46,700 bases of DNA from assembly GCA_964626565.1 (NCBI GenBank), contig CAZVFX010000054.1:1-46700 (forward strand), read 5' to 3'. The stretch's first letter is position 1; every line of letters begins with the position of its first letter. The position numbers and the translations under genes were made by a program. Source of the DNA: CAZVFX01 sp964626565 (lineage in GTDB: Bacteria > Myxococcota_A > UBA9042 > CAIXZC01). A model generated the notes under the pieces. That model was not told the DNA's origin. It saw only the letters and a program-made list of their open reading frames with translations, and made no database searches. Below, one piece after another: positions 26,862 to 35,032 of this stretch.

Positions 26862-29800
26862 CTACTTGGCATCCGCACAACACCTGAAGCCCACGTAAGA
26901 AGAGCCGCCAAACCGCTTCACGCTGCGATAGCAGGTGGCTTCTTCGCCGGTCTTGTAGCAGTCACCGCCGTTTACATTCTTGCTTGCCGTCCACTCGGCC
27001 ACGTTGCCGACCATGTCGTACAGGCCGTACGGGCTGCGGCACTTACGCTTGGAGCCTGCAGCCAGCACCGACCGCTCGATGCCGTCCTCGCCCACCGTGT
27101 TGCACCGCTCCGGATCGTACACCTTGCCGTACGGGTACTTGCCGCCGCATCCTTTTCGCCACTCCCAGTTGTGACACAGTCGCTTGCCTACCGCGGAGCA
27201 CGCGGCGTTGGCCGCGGCCCAACTTACATTGGTCTTGGGCGAGCGGCCCTTGCCGGGGTATTCGTAGTAGTCAATGCAATAGGCCACCAGCGGCGGCGCG
27301 GTTTTGTCTTTCTTGGCTTTCTTGTTTTTCACAATCATGCGTTTCATTCCGCCGGGGCACTTGAGGGTCTGCAGGAAGGCCTTGAGGTTCTTCTCGGTGC
27401 CGCCCTTACCGTCCGTACCCGCGGTTCCCTCAGTCCCGGCGTCCGCGACCTGGACCTTCTCCTTGATCACCTTGTCCGCAGCTTTGGCCACCGGAGAAAT
27501 CAGCCCGGAAATCGCGTCGTATCCGGCCTGAGCTGCTTCCAACTCATCCTTCTTCAGGAACGCCTTGATGTCGAACAGCCCTTCGCGCAGCTTCTCCACA
27601 TCGGTTACCAGCGCTTTGGCATCCTTGGATTTCTGCTTGTTTCCGGCCTTCTTCCACTCACCCGCCTTCTTCTCCAGGCCCCGCTTCTTCTTCCTCAAAC
27701 TGCTCAAGTGCCCCTGGACCTTCTTGGACAGGGCGGAAATGTCCGCCTTTCGCTTCTTCTGGGCCGCAGTCAATTTGACCTCTTCCACCGCGGCCTCGAC
27801 CTTCTTGGCCAACACCTCATCCACTTCAGCCTCCAACTCCGTCAACTCCTTGGAAGCCTCATCAACCTTGGTCAGGGCGGCAGTGGCCGTGGTGGCGTCA
27901 GCTCCGAGGTCCAGGGCCTTCAACGCCTGCAACTCCTTAAGCCGGCCGGTCGCCTTCTTGTTGAGGGCGGCCACCTCTTTGGCCTCCGCATCCCGCTTGG
28001 CCCCCTTCCAACCCTTCTCCTTGGCCGGGAGTTTCTCGACCTTCGAAGCAACCGCACTGAGCCGCTGAGCGATGGTGATTTCACGCCACTCTTTGACAAA
28101 AGCCAGGTCGGCAGCGCCTTCTGCGGCAAACTGTTTGTCCAATTCCCCCTTTCTAGGAGCCAGCGCGGCCAGCGCTTCGGGAGTCTCGGCCTTCAGTACT
28201 GAGGCCTTCAGTTCTTCCAGAAGCGACGCCCGCTTTGCGGCCGTGTCCGCCAGCTCCTTGCCCTTGGCAGTGAGCCCGGCAAGGGTCTTCTCCCATTCGG
28301 CCTGCGCCTTGCGGGCCTTTTCGTCCTGGCCGTCGAAGGCTGTCTTGGCAACGCCCACTTCCGTAGCCGACGTGGCGGCCAACTCGGCAGTCTTGGCCAA
28401 TTCGCCGAGGCGCTCTTCTAGGGGCTTGAGGCTGTCGGTGTAGGCGGTCTTGTCCGCCTCCAGCTTTTTCTTCGCCTCTTCAGTCAGAGCCACTACCCCT
28501 TCGCCTTCTTTGCCCGCTTCAGCCTTCTTCGCTTCCTCGGCCTTCTTCGCTTCCTCGGCCTTCTTCGCTTCCGCCGCCTTCTTCTTCGCGTCTGCCGCCT
28601 TCTTGGCATCGGCCTTCTTCTTCGCCTCAGCCCGCTTCCTCTTCCCTTCGGCGATCTTCTTGGCCTTGATCTTCTTGTCCGCTTCCGCTTTCTTCTTGGC
28701 GGCGTCCTTCTTTTTCTTCGCCGCGGCTTTCTCTTTGGCCTCGGCCTCCTTCTCCTTCTTCGTCTTCTTCTTCTTCTTGTCCGCATCCTTCGACTTGTCT
28801 GCCGCAGCCTTGGATTCCTTCTCGGAACTCTTGGCTACTGCCGTCTCTTTTTCCGGCTCTACCTTCTCACCGGTGAACACTATGACCAGAACCGCGACTA
28901 CTGCCGCGATTACGCAGAAACCGACAATGCCCAAAATGATGCGGGGCGCCTTGGACTTCGCAGCCCGGCGGGGACTGACAACCACCGGCGGTACCGGCGG
29001 GGTCGTCCCGACCGCGGTCGGCGGAGCCACCGGGATCGGTGCGACCTCCTCGATTATCTCTTCTTCTTCCTCCAGCAACAGGATTTCGTCCTCGTCATCA
29101 TCGGCAACCTGGACCGCCTCCAGAACCTCGTCCAGATCCTTGTCCTGCTCTTGGTCTTTGTAGGCCCAGAACTCCGAGTCGGGGGTGAACCCCTTCTCCA
29201 GGGGAAGCCAACCCACATCCTCAGGCTTGACGCCCGCAGGTTCTGCTTCCTCGATTATCTCTTCGGCCTCCTCAACCTCCTCCAGGACGACTATCTCTTC
29301 CCCTTCCAGCTCTTCCTCTTCCTCGTCCAGTTCCTCAAGTATTACGACGTCGCCGTCTTCCGCATCGGTCGACTCGTCTTCCTCGACCTCTTCCACGATA
29401 AGGATGTCTTCCTCGACCTCACCGTCAGTTTCTTCGATCTCCTCGAGCACCACGCCCTCGGCTTCTTCAATCTCCTCGAGGGTCTCCACCTCTTCCTCAA
29501 GTTCCGGAACAGCTTCCACGACAACGTCTTCGACAATTTCTTCTTCCGCCGGCTCCTCCTCAAGAACCGCGGCCACTTCCTCCGCTTCCTCGGGCTCGAC
29601 GTCGGCAGGCTCCTCGAGAGCCGGCTCAACTTCCAGAACTTCAGGCTCCTCGAGTTCGTCCTCTACTTCCTCAACTACCTCCGCGGTTACCAACTCGGCT
29701 TCAGGAGCTGCTTCCTCAACCTCTTCAAGCTCTTCAACAACCTCCTCAACTCCCTCAGCGCCCTCCTGGGCCCTCTGCGCGGCAGCAACTTCCGGCGGAA

Positions 29801-31568
29801 GGTCTTCAACCGCTTCCAGGTCCCCGGTTTCCTCAATCAGTTTTTCAATTTCATCGATGAGGTCGTCCTCTTCGGGCTGCGCTTCAGCCACAGGCTCGGC
29901 GGCCATTTCAGCGGGAGCCTCCTCAATTTCCACCGACTCAACTTCGCGGAAGTCCTGGATGACCAACTCGTCTTCTTCAGCCTCCTCGGTAAACATCTCA
30001 TCGGGAATGCGCACCTCGGGTAGGGTCGCTTCCATCTCGTCGTCACCCTCGGCCGCGCCCACGATGCGATCTTCCTCTTCAGCCGATACCGGCTCGGGCT
30101 CCACCTCCACAGCTTCCACTTCCTCAGGTACGTCCTCAAGCGCAGGCTGCACCTCTTCGGCCTCGATGGGCTCGGCCTCGACTTCAGGTTCCGGTTCCGG
30201 CTCAGGTTCCGGCTCAGGTTCCGGTTCCGGTGCTGGAGGAGCAGGGGGAATTGGGGGCGGCGCGGCTTCCACCTCAGCCTCAGGCACCAACTCGGCATCA
30301 CTATCCGGGAAACTGCCGGTAATCTCCGCCTCCAGGTCTCCGGTCTGAATGGTCTCAGCGACAACGCCTGCAGCTACCGCCGCACCTGCATCAGCAGCCG
30401 GCTCAGGCTCAGGCTCTGGAGTCGGCTCCGGGACAGGCTCCGGCTCAGGCTCAGGAGTAGGCTCGACTTCGATTTCGACTTCGATATTGGGCAGTTCAAC
30501 CGGGATTTCAGCGGTTGCCTCGGCGCGTACCGGCGGGGTTGGAGCCGGTACAGCGGGAGTCGGCGCCGCCTCGGGAGCGGGCTCGGGTGTAGGCACGGGA
30601 GTGGGCTCCGGTGCAGGTTCGGGCGCGGGTGCGGGCGCAGCAGGTGCGGGCGCAGCAGGAGCGGGCGCAGGGGCCGGCGCCGCCTCACCGCCCAGCCGCT
30701 TTACCTGGTCGGCCAATGAAGGCGGGATGAACGCGGCAGGGGTTACGTCCCCCTCGAATTCCTCGGCCGGGACCCGGAATACCTGGCGCACCCCGTCCCA
30801 GAACAGGGTCACCGATTCGTAACGGTCCGACGCCGCAGAGGCAGTGCCTTTCAAGAATACGTCGTCCAATTCCGGAGAGAAGAAGGGACCCTGATCACTC
30901 AGGGCGACCCCGGGCTTCACCGGCTTGCCAACGAGAATCTCACCCAGTATCAAGGCCAGAGAGTAGATGTCGCTCTCCTTACGCTCCTGGCGTTCGTCTT
31001 CCAACTGCTCCGGAGCCAGGTAGTGGTCGCCCAGAGGGAAAGAACCGTGGCCCGGCGGTACGATGGTGCGTCCAGCCAGGAAGTACGGGTCGTCCACTTT
31101 CAGGCCCGAGTCGGTGAGCAACAGGTTCTCAGGCTTGAGGTTGCCGTCCGACCCCAACATGTGTATCCAACGCAGAGCTTCGCACACCTCAAAGAGCAGG
31201 TGGACAATCTCGCGCTTGTTGAACGGCTCCAGGTTCTGCTGGCGCAGACGCTGCAGCGCGCGCAGACTTATGCCGTCCACAATGTCTTTCGTCAGGAAGA
31301 AGTGCTTGTCGTCTACAAAGACTTCCTGCACTGTCACGATGTTCTTGTGCAGAAACCCCCGGGCCCGATACAAGCGGAACAGGTTGATGTCCTTGTAATC
31401 TGCGCCCGCCAGACCGGGATACACATACTTCAGGACAACGTCCTTGTTCAATGCCCGATCGGTTGCGCGAAAGACGCCGGAAATCGGCCCTACACCCACA
31501 ACCTCCTGGAGGCTGAAGCGGTCCAGAAGGGTGTCGCCAGGTTGCGGAAGAAAAGTGTTGGAATTCAT
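26862..31568 (-). CDS. Giant pseudokinase-like, single-pass membrane, coiled-coil, FGE-domain protein
   Basis: Four parts are visible in 1568 residues. (1) About 15-275: a Ser/Thr-kinase-like domain. Its Gly loop is altered (GVGPISGVF) and the ATP Lys is present (VVLKYV). The HRD is replaced (SDGNLKPEN) and DFG reads DDP, so catalysis is doubtful. (2) About 275-875: a very long Pro/Ala/Glu linker and acidic stretches rich in Glu-Glu-Val/Ile. (3) A membrane helix near 878-902. (4) Outside, a Lys/Ala-rich coiled coil (about 905-1400) and a C-terminal FGE-like domain (about 1405-1568: DYYEYP, VSWAAANAAC, GKRLCHNWEWRKG, DMVGNVAEWT, YVGFRCC). It probably senses or scaffolds across the membrane. 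The start has AGGGAG 6 bases before the ATG; it leads the five-gene envelope operon. Confidence 0.88.
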   Translation of the reverse strand: MNSNTFLPQPGDTLLDRFSLQEVVGVGPISGVFRATDRALNKDVVLKYVYPGLAGADYKDINLFRLYRARGFLHKNIVTVQEVFVDDKHFFLTKDIVDGISLRALQRLRQQNLEPFNKREIVHLLFEVCEALRWIHMLGSDGNLKPENLLLTDSGLKVDDPYFLAGRTIVPPGHGSFPLGDHYLAPEQLEDERQERKESDIYSLALILGEILVGKPVKPGVALSDQGPFFSPELDDVFLKGTASAASDRYESVTLFWDGVRQVFRVPAEEFEGDVTPAAFIPPSLADQVKRLGGEAAPAPAPAPAAPAPAAPAPAPEPAPEPTPVPTPEPAPEAAPTPAVPAPTPPVRAEATAEIPVELPNIEVEIEVEPTPEPEPEPVPEPTPEPEPEPAADAGAAVAAGVVAETIQTGDLEAEITGSFPDSDAELVPEAEVEAAPPPIPPAPPAPEPEPEPEPEPEPEPEVEAEPIEAEEVQPALEDVPEEVEAVEVEPEPVSAEEEDRIVGAAEGDDEMEATLPEVRIPDEMFTEEAEEDELVIQDFREVESVEIEEAPAEMAAEPVAEAQPEEDDLIDEIEKLIEETGDLEAVEDLPPEVAAAQRAQEGAEGVEEVVEELEEVEEAAPEAELVTAEVVEEVEDELEEPEVLEVEPALEEPADVEPEEAEEVAAVLEEEPAEEEIVEDVVVEAVPELEEEVETLEEIEEAEGVVLEEIEETDGEVEEDILIVEEVEEDESTDAEDGDVVILEELDEEEEELEGEEIVVLEEVEEAEEIIEEAEPAGVKPEDVGWLPLEKGFTPDSEFWAYKDQEQDKDLDEVLEAVQVADDDEDEILLLEEEEEIIEEVAPIPVAPPTAVGTTPPVPPVVVSPRRAAKSKAPRIILGIVGFCVIAAVVAVLVIVFTGEKVEPEKETAVAKSSEKESKAAADKSKDADKKKKKTKKEKEAEAKEKAAAKKKKDAAKKKAEADKKIKAKKIAEGKRKRAEAKKKADAKKAADAKKKAAEAKKAEEAKKAEEAKKAEAGKEGEGVVALTEEAKKKLEADKTAYTDSLKPLEERLGELAKTAELAATSATEVGVAKTAFDGQDEKARKAQAEWEKTLAGLTAKGKELADTAAKRASLLEELKASVLKAETPEALAALAPRKGELDKQFAAEGAADLAFVKEWREITIAQRLSAVASKVEKLPAKEKGWKGAKRDAEAKEVAALNKKATGRLKELQALKALDLGADATTATAALTKVDEASKELTELEAEVDEVLAKKVEAAVEEVKLTAAQKKRKADISALSKKVQGHLSSLRKKKRGLEKKAGEWKKAGNKQKSKDAKALVTDVEKLREGLFDIKAFLKKDELEAAQAGYDAISGLISPVAKAADKVIKEKVQVADAGTEGTAGTDGKGGTEKNLKAFLQTLKCPGGMKRMIVKNKKAKKDKTAPPLVAYCIDYYEYPGKGRSPKTNVSWAAANAACSAVGKRLCHNWEWRKGCGGKYPYGKVYDPERCNTVGEDGIERSVLAAGSKRKCRSPYGLYDMVGNVAEWTASKNVNGGDCYKTGEEATCYRSVKRFGGSSYVGFRCCADAK

Positions 31569-31752
31569 CTTGCTCCCTAACAAATCAATTCTAAGTCAAA
31601 AGAGTTGCTACCGTCCGTTCATCGCTCTTTCCCTCGAGACAACGAAACAGCGGCAAAGTTCTATTTCAATCGCTTCAGTAGAAGCCTTGCCAAGTTAGCA
31701 GACAGGGTCGCGCTTTTCAAGTATAAATAGATGTCATTAACAAGGGAGACAC

Positions 31753-32757
31753 ATGACAGCGATATCAGTAATTATGGCTGTATACAATCACGCCGCTTTG
31801 TGCGGCGCCGCGGTGCGTTCAATTCTGGGACAGACCTTTCGTGATATCGAAGTGATAATTGTAGACGACGGCTCCACGGACGATAGCCTCCGCCGGCTGG
31901 AGACTGCCGCCGGCGGCGATGCCCGCGTCACCATTGTGCCTCGCAAACACCAGGGGCTTGCCGCTTCCCTTCGCTTCGCGGCCGGATTGGCCCGGGCGCC
32001 TTACCTCGCGCGCATGGACGCGGACGACCTGTGCGCGCCGCGACGGCTTCAGGCCCAGATCGGCCTGCTGGAGCAGGACGAGACCATCGGCGCAGTCGAT
32101 TGCCTCACGGAACTGCAGGCAGGGGAGGTAACCGGGCGGGGGATGATGGAATATGTAGACTGGGTCAACTCGCTTGTTGACCCGGACCAGCTTCGCAATT
32201 CCCTGTTTATCGAAAGCCCCCTCGTTCATCCGGCCGTGACCATGAGGCGGGCTGCCTACGACAAGGCCGGCGGCTATCTCGACCAACCCGGCCCGGAAGA
32301 CTACTCGCTTTGGCTGCGCATGGTTGCGGCAGGCTACACCTTGCGGAAACTGCCCCAACTGCTCTTTACGTGGCGTGACCTTCCCGGCCGTCTGACCAGA
32401 ACCAGCGACGACTACTCGCAAAGACGCATGCAGGAACTGAAAGCGAGGCACCTGGCCGCCATTGTGCCCGCAGCCTCCAAGCAGGTTCAGATCTGGGGAG
32501 CAGGCCAGGCCGGCCGCGGTTTCGCCCGGTGCCTGGCTGACGAAGGGGTGGAAGTGGTCCGTTTCTTCGACATAGACCCTGCCAAGATCGGGTCGACCGT
32601 CCAGGGACGACCGGTGCTTCCCCTGGACGAGTTGCCGGCTCATCGAGACGTAATGATTCTTGTTGCAGTGGGAGTGAGGTCAGCCAAACCCAAAGTGCGC
32701 AAGTGGGCGGCACAGCATGGCCTGAAAGAAGGCCGCGATTTCCTGATGGTTGCATAG
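31753..32757 (+). CDS. Family 2 glycosyltransferase with C-terminal Rossmann-like domain
   Basis: The GT2 catalytic domain is clear in the first ~220 of 334 residues: 'SVIMAVYNHAALCGAAVRSILGQTFRD', 'VDDGSTDDS', and 'LARMDADDL' with the DxD metal site. Residues about 240-334 form a second Rossmann-like domain beginning 'QIWGAGQAGRGFARCL', a nucleotide-binding Gly loop, followed by 'FFDIDPAKIG'. The second domain may bind a nucleotide-sugar or sense a ligand. The product is predicted cytoplasmic. A TATAAA lies about 25 bases before the ATG and GGGAGA forms the ribosome-binding site. Confidence 0.9.
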   Translation: MTAISVIMAVYNHAALCGAAVRSILGQTFRDIEVIIVDDGSTDDSLRRLETAAGGDARVTIVPRKHQGLAASLRFAAGLARAPYLARMDADDLCAPRRLQAQIGLLEQDETIGAVDCLTELQAGEVTGRGMMEYVDWVNSLVDPDQLRNSLFIESPLVHPAVTMRRAAYDKAGGYLDQPGPEDYSLWLRMVAAGYTLRKLPQLLFTWRDLPGRLTRTSDDYSQRRMQELKARHLAAIVPAASKQVQIWGAGQAGRGFARCLADEGVEVVRFFDIDPAKIGSTVQGRPVLPLDELPAHRDVMILVAVGVRSAKPKVRKWAAQHGLKEGRDFLMVA

Positions 32758-32770
32758 CGCACCGCCACTC

Positions 32771-32799
32771 TTGTCAGGCGTCCGTGCCTCATGTAGAGT
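32771..32799 (+). promoter_or_regulatory. Predicted promoter of hypD
   Basis: TTGTCA, 17 bases, TAGAGT, about 25 bases before the hypD start. This suggests hypD is transcribed on its own although it follows the GT2 gene on the same strand. Confidence 0.45.
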
Positions 32800-32825
32800 G
32801 CGGCTGCAACAAAGCGGAGTGGAAC

Positions 32826-33917
32826 ATGAACCAGGAAATATTCTCCTCCTTTCGCAGGTCGGACATCGCCCGCAAGATCGTGGCAGAGATGCAGGAGACA
32901 GAGTGCGATGAGCCGGTAAAACTCATGCATGTGTGCGGCACCCACGAAAATGCTATCGCCCGGTTCGGGCTCAGGGACTTGATGCCACAGTGGCTGGAAG
33001 TGATCGCAGGGCCCGGCTGCCCCGTGTGCATCTGCCCCGCCTCCGATATCCAGATGGCCGTAGACCTCGCCCTGGACCACGGCGCCTGCGTCACAACCTT
33101 CGGCGACATGTTCAGGGTGCCGGCCAACATCTCGCTGGCTGAAGCCAAGACCAGGGGGGGAGACGTCAGGGTGGTGTTCAGCGTCATGGACGCGGTGGAC
33201 CTCGCCCGCCGTGAACCAGACCTCAAAGTGGTGTTTTTCGCAGTGGGGTTTGAAACCACCGCAGTCACCACCGCAGCCGCCCTGCTCACCGATCCACCCG
33301 ACAATTTCTCGGTCCTCGTTTCCCACCGACTGGTGCCGCCCGCGCTCGAGGCTCTGGCCGCAACCGGCCAGGTCGGGGTAGGGGGGCTGCTTCTGCCCGG
33401 ACACGTGACCACAGTCATGGGAACCACCGAGTACGACGTCTTCCCCGACAAGTACGGCGTGCCCGTCACCGTGGCCGGCTTTGAGCCGGTGGACGTGCTG
33501 CTGGGAGTCAAGAGCCTGGCCGACATGGTCATCGCAGGCGACGCGAAGCTTGAAAACAGGTATCCCAGGGCGGTGAAGAGAGAGGGAAACACGGTGGCTG
33601 TGGAGGCCATGTGGAAGGTCTTCGACCGTTGCGACGCACACTGGCGGGCCATCGGAGTTATTCCCGGGTCTGGCCTGGAACTTGCCGCCGAATACGCTCA
33701 TCTGGACGCTAGGAAGCAGTACTCACTCAGTCCGGACCTGGCGCTGGAGGAGCTAAAACCCGGGTGTCTGTGCGGGCTCGTAATGCTCGGGAAATCCAAC
33801 CCTCCCGAGTGTGCACTCTTCGGAAAAGCATGCAATCCGGAGAATCCCTACGGACCCTGCATGGTCTCCATGGAAGGCACCTGCCGTAACTGGTTCAAAT
33901 ACCGGAGAGGGCAGTGA
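32826..33917 (+). CDS. hypD: Hydrogenase maturation factor HypD
   Basis: The 363-residue product matches HypD, the scaffold that, with HypC, receives CN ligands and builds the Fe(CN)2CO unit of [NiFe] hydrogenases. The conserved Cys in 'MHVCGTHE' and 'GPGCPVCICPASDI' are present, as are 'TFGDMFRVPA', 'FFAVGFETTAVTTA', 'PGHVTTVMG', 'PVTVAGFEPVDVL' and the C-terminal Fe-S region 'CGLVMLGKSNPPECALFG', 'CNPENPYGPCMVSMEGTC'. No hypC, hypE, hypF or hydrogenase gene is visible in this window, so it stands alone here. The start was placed at the ATG with GGAG 6 bases upstream. Confidence 0.97.
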   Translation: MNQEIFSSFRRSDIARKIVAEMQETECDEPVKLMHVCGTHENAIARFGLRDLMPQWLEVIAGPGCPVCICPASDIQMAVDLALDHGACVTTFGDMFRVPANISLAEAKTRGGDVRVVFSVMDAVDLARREPDLKVVFFAVGFETTAVTTAAALLTDPPDNFSVLVSHRLVPPALEALAATGQVGVGGLLLPGHVTTVMGTTEYDVFPDKYGVPVTVAGFEPVDVLLGVKSLADMVIAGDAKLENRYPRAVKREGNTVAVEAMWKVFDRCDAHWRAIGVIPGSGLELAAEYAHLDARKQYSLSPDLALEELKPGCLCGLVMLGKSNPPECALFGKACNPENPYGPCMVSMEGTCRNWFKYRRGQ

Positions 33918-33960
33918 GCAATGAGAAGTGAGCTTCAGACCTGAGAATTGACGCCTGAGA

Positions 33961-33992
33961 ATTGGTAATTGGTAATTGGTAATTGGTAATTG
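33961..33992. repeat. Short heptamer tandem repeat (ATTGGTA)
   Basis: Four exact copies of ATTGGTA and a degenerate fifth lie just after hypD and before the convergent Cys-rich gene. They are AT-rich within a GC-rich region. The preceding bases also carry the related words GAGAATTG. No function is assigned. Confidence 0.85.
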
Positions 33993-34004
33993 ATGTTTGC
34001 GTTT

Positions 34005-34526
34005 CTACATTCCGAAATCAGCCATGCAATCATCAAATTCGGGAGTGTTCTTCCACTTGCATCCCCACGCTTCGTTGTAGGGACCGCACTCGGAAAGACT
34101 GAGGCACTGATACCATTCCAGGTAGACGCAGGTGGACATCATCGGCTCGGGAGCGCAGATCTCGCTGCTGCATCCTGAGGTGACGCACGGGTTGTTCACC
34201 ACCGGCTCGCAGGTGGGAACGCAGTCGTTGCCCGCATCTCCGTCGCAATCGCCCTCGCAGTACTCGCCCGCCGGGCAGTCGTCGCTGGTAACGCACTCCG
34301 CCTCGGGAGTCGGGGCGCCGCACTGCCAGTCGCAGTCGCCCTCGTTGCAGGTCCACTGGCCGACACACATGATGTGCGGCAGGCCTTCGCAATCCACCGG
34401 AGTTACGCAAACCGGCTCATCCGGGTCCGCAGGAACGCAGATGGAGCCTTCCGCACCCGTAAACATCATGAAGCCGTAAACGCATATGAAAAGCACCGCG
34501 GCTCTCGTCCAAATCTTATCTTTCAT
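34005..34526 (-). CDS. Small Cys-rich secreted protein
   Basis: The 173-residue product begins with a basic, hydrophobic signal-like segment (WTRAAVLFICVYGFMMFTGAEG). The mature part has about 20 Cys spread through short loops, with phrases such as 'CVTSDDCPAGEYCEGDCDGDAGNDC' broken across it, a layout seen in EGF-like or 'Cys-rich repeat' proteins of Myxococcota-type genomes. It probably folds by disulfides outside the cell. A GGAGGAGA ribosome-binding site fixes the start. Function unknown. Confidence 0.75.
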   Translation of the reverse strand: MKDKIWTRAAVLFICVYGFMMFTGAEGSICVPADPDEPVCVTPVDCEGLPHIMCVGQWTCNEGDCDWQCGAPTPEAECVTSDDCPAGEYCEGDCDGDAGNDCVPTCEPVVNNPCVTSGCSSEICAPEPMMSTCVYLEWYQCLSLSECGPYNEAWGCKWKNTPEFDDCMADFGM

Positions 34527-34629
34527 TCTCCTCCCTCCCTGTCGAAGCAAATTGCTTATACGCAACTCGCCTAACAATTTCCACCCCCTTTTTGGGTCAT
34601 TTTACCTCTCCCAAACATGAGGGGGCGTC

Positions 34630-34658
34630 TTGACGAGCCTGTCAGATGGGCCTATCTT
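34630..34658 (+). promoter_or_regulatory. Predicted promoter of the YHS lipoprotein
   Basis: TTGACG, 17 bases, TATCTT, with about 55 bases to the ATG. Confidence 0.5.
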
Positions 34659-34714
34659 GGTGAAGCAAAACAGGTCCGGGAATGACCCGGGCCGCAGCCT
34701 CCGGAGGGGTGAAA

Positions 34715-35032
34715 ATGTTGAAGAGAACCATGTTGGTTGTGCTGGTCGCGCTGTTCGCAATAGGATGCGGCAAGAAGGAAGGGACCGAGAAAGCGGAAAA
34801 GAAAGAAGCGCCCAAGGCGGAACAGAAAGAAGGTGAGAAGAAAGCCGAGGAAGCAAAGGAAGGGATCGCTGATTTCCTGGGCAAGACCGAGATTGACCCG
34901 GTGTGCGACATGGAGGTTGCCGTCAAAGAAGACACTCCTCACTCCCACCTCGACGGCAAACACTACTTCTTCTGCAACCCCGGCTGCAAAGAAGGGTTCG
35001 ACAAGGCGCCCGAGTCGTTCCTCAAGAAGTAA
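34715..35032 (+). CDS. YHS-domain lipoprotein
   Basis: This is a 105-residue lipoprotein with lipobox AIGC, a Lys/Glu/Ala-rich tether (about 20-55) and a C-terminal YHS domain: 'DPVCDMEV', then 'KHYFFCNPGCKEGFDKAPESF'. YHS domains bind metal, typically copper or other heavy metals, through the Cys residues. The usual CGM reads CDM here. The start was set at the Met preceded by CCGGAGGGGTG. Its last 11 bases overlap the 3' end of the convergent large secreted protein. Confidence 0.88.
   Translation: MLKRTMLVVLVALFAIGCGKKEGTEKAEKKEAPKAEQKEGEKKAEEAKEGIADFLGKTEIDPVCDMEVAVKEDTPHSHLDGKHYFFCNPGCKEGFDKAPESFLKK

Noticed and set aside
26847..28202. 451-residue plus-strand frame opposite the FGE and coiled-coil region
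   Set aside because: No recognisable domain, and the minus strand encodes a convincing FGE-like domain at the same place.
29151..30348. Two long plus-strand frames opposite the pseudokinase gene
   Set aside because: They are the complement of Glu-rich coding DNA, giving monotonous Ser/Thr- or Phe/Leu-rich chains without a ribosome-binding site; the minus strand has the clear domains.
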